The position numbers and the translations under genes are program-made. Under the pieces are notes generated by a model. The model was not told the origin of the DNA. It was given only the letters and a program-made list of their open reading frames with translations, and made no database searches. This document shows positions 6,826-10,803 of a stretch of DNA of 10,803 nucleotides, in pieces; position 1 is the first letter of the stretch; the number at the start of each line of letters is the position of its first letter. The stretch comes from Candidatus Alloscillospira gallinarum (lineage in GTDB: Bacteria; Bacillota; Clostridia; Oscillospirales; Oscillospiraceae), in NCBI GenBank assembly GCA_904420055.1, contig CAJFTV010000131.1, forward strand, positions 1 to 10,803, in the 5' to 3' direction.

Positions 6826-7448
6826 TGGACTACACGGTCACAGGACTTGTCAGGTCTGAAAAAGTAAAAGACAGATATTATGCCGAGTTTGACAGCGGCG
6901 ACAAGTTGATATTGACAATAAACCATATCGCAGATTTTGGAATTTACACCGGCAGGTGTTTTTCCGATGATGAGTTTGAGAAACTCAAAGAGAGCGCCGC
7001 CAAGACGCAGCTCCGCGCACGTGCACTCAGAATATTAGGCAGCAGAAATATGTCCAGAGGAGAGCTTATACAGCGGCTTTGCGACAAGGGGGAGGCCCCG
7101 GGCGAGGCTGAGGAAACGGCGGACTGGCTTGAAAAAATAGGCGCTTTGGACGACAGGGAATATGCCGGGCTCATTGTCCGGCATTATGCCGCGAAGGGAT
7201 ACGGCCTTGCCAGAATTAAAGAGGAGCTGTACAGGCGGAAAATCCCTCAGGAAGTGAGGGAAGAGGCGCTGTCTCAGGCGCCTGAGCCCGGCGACAGGCC
7301 ATATGAGCTTTTAAAAAGCAGGCTGCGCGGCAGAGAGCTGAACCGCGAGGAGATAAGAAATGCCGCAAACTACCTGTACCGCAGGGGCTTCTCCTGGGAC
7401 GAGATAAAAACTGCCGTAAACCGGCTTGAGAGTGAGACAGAGGATTGA
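6825..7448 (+). CDS. recX: RecA regulator RecX
   Basis: RecX binds RecA filaments and limits or remodels them. The 207-residue product fits Bacillota RecX: an N-terminal beta-rich extension (about 1-55), then helical repeats. The first contains ARALRILGSRNMSRGEL, followed by LEKIGALDDREYAGLIV, then KGYGLARIKEELYRRKIP and a final LYRRGFSWDEIKTAVNRLE. These tandem three-helix modules are the RecX hallmark. The start ATG overlaps the recA stop (TGATG at 6823-6827), indicating translational coupling, which keeps RecX tied to RecA output. GAGGG at 6817-6821 serves as a close ribosome binding site. There is no sign of truncation. Confidence 0.95.
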   Translation: MDYTVTGLVRSEKVKDRYYAEFDSGDKLILTINHIADFGIYTGRCFSDDEFEKLKESAAKTQLRARALRILGSRNMSRGELIQRLCDKGEAPGEAEETADWLEKIGALDDREYAGLIVRHYAAKGYGLARIKEELYRRKIPQEVREEALSQAPEPGDRPYELLKSRLRGRELNREEIRNAANYLYRRGFSWDEIKTAVNRLESETED

Positions 7449-7453
7449 CTTAA

Positions 7454-8779
7454 ATGGATTACAGAATAGGATTTGTGTCCCTTGGCTGTGCAAAAAACCT
7501 TGTTAACAGCGAGCAGATGATGTTCCTTTTGAGCGACGCGGGCTTTGACGTGTCTGGGGACACAGAGAACGTGGACGCCGTTGTGGTGAACACCTGCGGA
7601 TTTATTGACTCCGCAAAGGCAGAGGCCATTGACACGATACTGGACCTTGCCCAGGGAAAGGCAGCCGGAAGCATTGGAAAGATAGTTGTCACAGGCTGTC
7701 TGGCAGAGAGATATAAGGACGAGATTTTAAAGGAGATGCCGGAGGTTGACGCCGTGTGCGGCGTGGGCAGTTTTTCCGACATTGTGGATATAGTAAAAAG
7801 GACGCTTGAGGGGGAGCGCGTCACGCGCTACGGTGATATTGACGCGCCGGAACGGGAGACAGGCAGAGTGCTGACCACCTCACCTCTCTGGGAGTACATA
7901 AAAATTGCTGAGGGCTGTGACAACAGGTGCGCTTACTGTATTATTCCGTACCTGCGGGGAAGGTTCAGAAGCCGCAGGGTGGAGGATATTGTGTCGGAGG
8001 CACAGCTTTTGGCGGAAAACGGCATACGCGAACTCATTGTCGTGGCACAGGATATTACGCGATACGGCCTTGACATATACGGCGAGCGCGCTCTCGCGGG
8101 CCTTTTAAAATCCCTGGCGGAGATACAGGGGATAGAGTGGATAAGACTTCACTACCTGTACCCTGACGAGATTGACGATGAGCTTATTGATGTAATCGCA
8201 GGTGAGCCGAAGATACTGAAATACCTTGACATACCAATTCAGCACATAAATGACAGAATACTTAAGACAATGTGCCGCAGAGGGACGGGAGAGGAGATAC
8301 GCTCGCTTTTAAAAAAACTGAGGGAGCGCATACCCGGTGTCGTGCTTCGTACAAGCCTTATTGCCGGGCTTCCCGGAGAGGGAGAAGAGGAGTTTGAGGA
8401 GCTGTGTGATTTTTTGCGGGAGGCAAAAATTGAGCGGGTTGGCGTGTTCCCCTTTTCGCCTGAGGAGGGTACTCCGGCGGCGAAGATGTCTTACCCTGAT
8501 GAGGACACCGCGCGGCGCCGTGCAGAGGCGATAATGGACATTCAGGACGGCATTATGGAGGAATTTAACGCCTCACGCATAGGGAAGGTGACCCGTGTCC
8601 TGGTGGAGGAGTTTGACGGGACATATTACTCCGGACGGAGTTTTGCAGAGTCTCCAGACATTGACGGCCGCATAATGTTTACGTCCGACACCCTGATAAC
8701 AGGCGATTTTGCCGACGTTGTTATAACCGACATAATAGACGGAGAGCCCTTCGGAAAGACGTATGAGGCGGCGGACTGA
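7454..8779 (+). CDS. rimO: Ribosomal protein S12 methylthiotransferase RimO
   Basis: A radical-SAM enzyme that adds a methylthio group to a conserved aspartate of ribosomal protein S12. The 441-residue product shows the N-terminal cluster-binding domain with Cys12 (SLGCAKN), Cys48 (NTCGFID) and Cys82 (TGCLAER). The radical-SAM core has CDNRCAYC (Cys155, Cys159, Cys162), and a C-terminal TRAM-like domain covers roughly the last 65 residues. SLGCAKNLVNSE and the short EGCDNRCAYCIIPYLRG segment point to RimO and not to the tRNA-modifying relatives MiaB or MtaB. The ATG is 5 bases after the recX stop, with a modest GAGG at 7440-7443. Confidence 0.96.
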   Translation: MDYRIGFVSLGCAKNLVNSEQMMFLLSDAGFDVSGDTENVDAVVVNTCGFIDSAKAEAIDTILDLAQGKAAGSIGKIVVTGCLAERYKDEILKEMPEVDAVCGVGSFSDIVDIVKRTLEGERVTRYGDIDAPERETGRVLTTSPLWEYIKIAEGCDNRCAYCIIPYLRGRFRSRRVEDIVSEAQLLAENGIRELIVVAQDITRYGLDIYGERALAGLLKSLAEIQGIEWIRLHYLYPDEIDDELIDVIAGEPKILKYLDIPIQHINDRILKTMCRRGTGEEIRSLLKKLRERIPGVVLRTSLIAGLPGEGEEEFEELCDFLREAKIERVGVFPFSPEEGTPAAKMSYPDEDTARRRAEAIMDIQDGIMEEFNASRIGKVTRVLVEEFDGTYYSGRSFAESPDIDGRIMFTSDTLITGDFADVVITDIIDGEPFGKTYEAAD

Positions 8780-8872
8780 AGATATGTCCGCATTTATGTT
8801 TTTCCCGGCTGCCCTTTGCCGCGGAGGCTGGCCGGAGATTTATAGTTTAAAGGCGGCAGAATGGAGACTGTT
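8780..8872 (+). other. Short intergenic region before pgsA with a weak promoter candidate
   Basis: TTGCCG (8816-8821) and TATAGT (8841-8846) resemble -35 and -10 boxes but are 19 bases apart, so the call is weak. A short CCGGC/GCCGG pairing (8805-8809 with 8831-8835) has no T-run and is not a convincing terminator. GGAGA at 8863-8867 sets the pgsA start. Confidence 0.25.
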
Positions 8873-9394
8873 ATGAATACCGCAAACAAGCTTACACTTT
8901 TGAGAGTTTTTCTTATACCTGTATTTCTTATAATACTGTATTGGGGATTTCCCGGCAGCAATTACGCAGCTATGGCAGTTTTTATAATTGCAAGTATTAC
9001 AGATTTTATAGACGGATATGTGGCCAGGCACTATAATCAGGTGACAACTCTCGGAAAATTCCTTGACCCATTGGCGGACAAGGTGCTTGTCTTTGCGGCC
9101 ATAATATGGTTTACTTCAATTGGAATGTTTCCCGCATGGGCGGCCGTTATTGTCGCGGCCCGGGAGTTTGCCGTCACAGGACTGCGCCTGATTGCCGTTG
9201 GTGAGGGGCGTGTAATTGCCGCGGCTAAATCCGGCAAGGTAAAGACGGCCTGTACAATGGTGTGCCTTATAATAATGTTTTTTGCCATTCCGGATTGGGC
9301 AGTTTATACCTGTGTAGGGATTATTGTGGTGACTACGCTGTATTCAGGCGTCGAGTACTTTGTTAAAAACAGAGATATAATGAAAATGAAATAA
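8873..9394 (+). CDS. pgsA: CDP-diacylglycerol-glycerol-3-phosphate 3-phosphatidyltransferase
   Basis: This membrane enzyme joins CDP-diacylglycerol and glycerol-3-phosphate to give phosphatidylglycerophosphate, the first committed step to phosphatidylglycerol and cardiolipin. The 173-residue protein carries the full CDP-alcohol phosphatidyltransferase signature D-x2-D-G-x2-A-R-x8-G-x3-D-x3-D at 44-69 (D44, D47, G48, A51, R52, G61, D65, D69). Several hydrophobic segments surround it. The start at 8873 is preferred over ATG 8861 because GGAGA lies 6 bases upstream and MNTANKLTLLRVFLIP is the typical PgsA N-terminus. The next gene starts 16 bases after its stop. Confidence 0.95.
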   Translation: MNTANKLTLLRVFLIPVFLIILYWGFPGSNYAAMAVFIIASITDFIDGYVARHYNQVTTLGKFLDPLADKVLVFAAIIWFTSIGMFPAWAAVIVAAREFAVTGLRLIAVGEGRVIAAAKSGKVKTACTMVCLIIMFFAIPDWAVYTCVGIIVVTTLYSGVEYFVKNRDIMKMK

Positions 9395-9410
9395 GTTTGG
9401 AGATGGATTT

Positions 9411-10304
9411 GTGGAGTTTCAGCCGCTTACACTGGAGCACATCGAAATTGTGCGTCCGTATTTTGGAGATAACGAAAGCCGAATTTGCGACTGCACCGTT
9501 GGCGGCACTTTTTTCTGGCGTGACTATTTTAAAACGTGGTTTGCCATGGAGGAGGGAGTGCTGTATCTGAAGGTAAAGGACCTTATGGGGAGAGTGGCGT
9601 TTGTCTGCCCGATGGGGTGCCGGGACAGCAGGCCGGTATTTAAAATTTTGGACTACTGCAGGGAGCGCGGCTATGTGCCGGAGTTCTGTATGGTGCCGGA
9701 GGAGAATATAGGAAAGCTTAAAGAGATTTTGCCGGACAGTGAGGTGTGCACTGACAGAAGCTGGTATGACTATCTGTATTTAAGTGAGAACATAAAAAAT
9801 CTGCAGGGCAGAAAATACTCAGGACAGAGAAACCACATAAACAAGTTTTCACGCCTGTACCCCCAGTGGACCTTTGAGGAGATAGGAGAAGAGGACCTGC
9901 CAAGAGTACGGGAGTTTATTGAGGACTTTATTAGAGCTGAAAATGAACAGAAGAATTCGGAAACGCTTATAGAGGGAAACAGCAAAATACTTGAACTTAT
10001 CGACAACTATGGTGTATATAAGATGTGCGGGGGTATGCTGTGTGTGGACGGCAGTATTATAGGGGTTTCCTTTGGCGAGGTTGTGGGGGACACCCTGTTT
10101 GTGCACATTGAGAAGGCCGACAGGAGTTATGAGGGGTCGTATCCTGTGCTTGTCAGGGAGTTTGCGAGGAGATTTGCCGTAGAAGGCGTGACATACATAA
10201 ACCGCGAAGAGGACGACGGCGACGAGGGACTGCGTACCTCTAAGATGTCTTACCACCCGGAAAAGCTGCTTCAGAAATTTGCCCTGCGGGTAAATCAGAA
10301 CTGA
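9411..10304 (+). CDS. DUF2156 protein (aminoacyl-phosphatidylglycerol synthase C-domain-like)
   Basis: A 297-residue soluble protein beginning at GTG 9411, with GGAGA at 9399-9403. It resembles the DUF2156/COG4866 family, related to the GNAT-fold synthase half of MprF, the enzyme that moves lysine or alanine from tRNA to phosphatidylglycerol. Family features seen are FFWRDYFKTWFA near the N-terminus, YLYLSENIKNLQGRKYSGQR followed by HINKF in the middle, and the GNAT-like IGVSFGEVVGD with HIEKADRSYEG towards the C-terminus. No membrane segments are present, so it lacks the flippase part of MprF. Its position 16 bases after pgsA suggests a lipid-related role, but the substrate is unknown; other family members may modify peptides or small molecules. 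Confidence 0.88.
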   Translation: MEFQPLTLEHIEIVRPYFGDNESRICDCTVGGTFFWRDYFKTWFAMEEGVLYLKVKDLMGRVAFVCPMGCRDSRPVFKILDYCRERGYVPEFCMVPEENIGKLKEILPDSEVCTDRSWYDYLYLSENIKNLQGRKYSGQRNHINKFSRLYPQWTFEEIGEEDLPRVREFIEDFIRAENEQKNSETLIEGNSKILELIDNYGVYKMCGGMLCVDGSIIGVSFGEVVGDTLFVHIEKADRSYEGSYPVLVREFARRFAVEGVTYINREEDDGDEGLRTSKMSYHPEKLLQKFALRVNQN

Positions 10305-10309
10305 GCTTT
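10262..10309 (+). terminator. Candidate terminator: nested stem across the DUF2156 stop codon
   Basis: ATTTGCCC (10277-10284) pairs with GGGTAAAT (10288-10295) with one G-U pair and a TGC loop. An outer pairing AAAGCT (10262-10267) with AGCTTT (10304-10309) encloses it. The T-rich tail (TTTATATT) is imperfect, so efficiency as a terminator is doubtful, but it fits the end of the co-directional run. Confidence 0.3.
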
Positions 10310-10411
10310 ATATTGCTGTATGGTTTCGTATATATGCGAGCCATGGATTTAAATTACTTGGCAATACTATTGTGGGCCAGCGCCCGCTTAACTTAGAAAG
10401 GAATGATAATT
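10305..10411 (+). promoter_or_regulatory. Hairpin-rich leader before deoD
   Basis: About 107 non-coding bases. A hairpin of 9-10 bp with a one-base bulge spans 10320-10344 (ATGG with CCAT at its base). A perfect dyad CAATA-C-TATTG lies at 10362-10372. A GC-rich stem GTGGGC/GCCCGC (10372-10377 with 10382-10387, one wobble pair) sits just before the ribosome binding site AAAGGA (10397-10402). No strong -35/-10 pair was found; the region probably holds the deoD promoter and perhaps an operator. Confidence 0.35.
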
Positions 10412-10803
10412 ATGGCAATGGTAGTACCCTCCGCCTGCAATGACGCACAGGTAGGCGACATCGCAAAAGTAGTTTTGATGCCCGGCGACCCTTTAAGGGC
10501 AAAGACCCTGGCGGAGAATTATCTCGAAAACCCCGTGTGTTTTAACACCATAAGAAACATGTACGGCTACACCGGCACATACAGGGGCAAGAAGATCTCC
10601 GTCATGGGCAGCGGAATGGGAATACCCTCTGCCTGCCTTTACGAGTATGAGCTCTTTACCTGGTACGGCGTTGAGGCTGTTATCCGCATAGGAAGCGCCG
10701 GGGGCGTGTCTGAGGACGTAAAGTGCCGTGACCTTGTAATCGCCATGTCCGCCGCAACAAACTCTAATTATTCCGACCAGTACCGTTTCCCGGGAATACT
10801 GCC
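10412..10803 (+). CDS. deoD: DeoD-type purine nucleoside phosphorylase, partial (3' end beyond window)
   Basis: The first 130 residues of a purine nucleoside phosphorylase of the hexameric DeoD class, which splits purine (deoxy)nucleosides with phosphate into base and (deoxy)ribose-1-phosphate for salvage. Seen are VLMPGDPLRAK, whose Gly25 and Arg29 contact phosphate in the family, the MSGMG-like segment VMGSGMGIPSAC, and RIGSAGG (Arg92, Ser95) at the phosphate/ribose site. The frame stays open to the window edge. ATG 10412 is 9 bases after AAAGGA; in-frame ATG 10403 abuts that site and is less likely. The gap and hairpins upstream suggest a separate transcript from the pgsA cluster. Confidence 0.95.
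   Translation, partial: MAMVVPSACNDAQVGDIAKVVLMPGDPLRAKTLAENYLENPVCFNTIRNMYGYTGTYRGKKISVMGSGMGIPSACLYEYELFTWYGVEAVIRIGSAGGVSEDVKCRDLVIAMSAATNSNYSDQYRFPGIL

Noticed and set aside
8805..8840. Possible terminator after rimO
   Set aside because: The stem is about 5 bp with mismatches and no run of T follows.
10310..10387. Possible purine riboswitch upstream of deoD (TATGG present)
   Set aside because: The conserved GTTTCTACC segment and the two kissing loops are not found.

Overview
The window is a compact, entirely plus-strand cluster of ten complete genes and one partial gene. It is typical of a mid-GC Bacillota of the class Clostridia, most likely a Lachnospiraceae-like bacterium. That placement is inferred from DUF1385 followed by prmC, a recA-recX-rimO-pgsA run, strong GGAGG-type ribosome binding sites, heavy use of ATA and AGG/AGA codons, frequent TTG/GTG starts and the absence of an outer-membrane signature. 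No rRNA, tRNA, CRISPR array, transposase or phage gene was seen.

Bases 1-221 are non-coding. Bases 3-117 hold nested inverted repeats: an outer 11-bp pairing encloses three hairpins, so the RNA could fold as a four-way junction. A perfect extended -10 (TGATATAAT) lies inside the first hairpin, so the stretch could instead be a promoter with an operator. This is the least explained part of the window.

Bases 222-3804 form an envelope-signalling module: a lipoprotein with repeated acidic loops, an OmpR-type response regulator and a membrane histidine kinase. All three appear to start with TTG. A DUF1385 (YqhQ-family) membrane protein follows.

Bases 4858-8779 hold housekeeping genes: prmC (release-factor methyltransferase), recA, recX and rimO (ribosomal protein S12 methylthiotransferase). 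The conserved N-terminus of prmC is readable only if translation starts at an ATA codon just after an excellent Shine-Dalgarno sequence, or if a one-base indel is present. No SOS operator was seen before recA, which appears to be read from the prmC transcript. recX overlaps the recA stop by one base.

Bases 8873-10304 hold pgsA (phosphatidylglycerophosphate synthase) and a DUF2156 protein related to the synthase domain of aminoacyl-phosphatidylglycerol enzymes. A hairpin-rich gap of about 107 bases precedes a deoD-type purine nucleoside phosphorylase that runs off the window edge.

Most of the window is conserved core genome. The points deserving a second look are the structured leader, the lipoprotein/two-component module, the prmC start and the pgsA-DUF2156 pairing.
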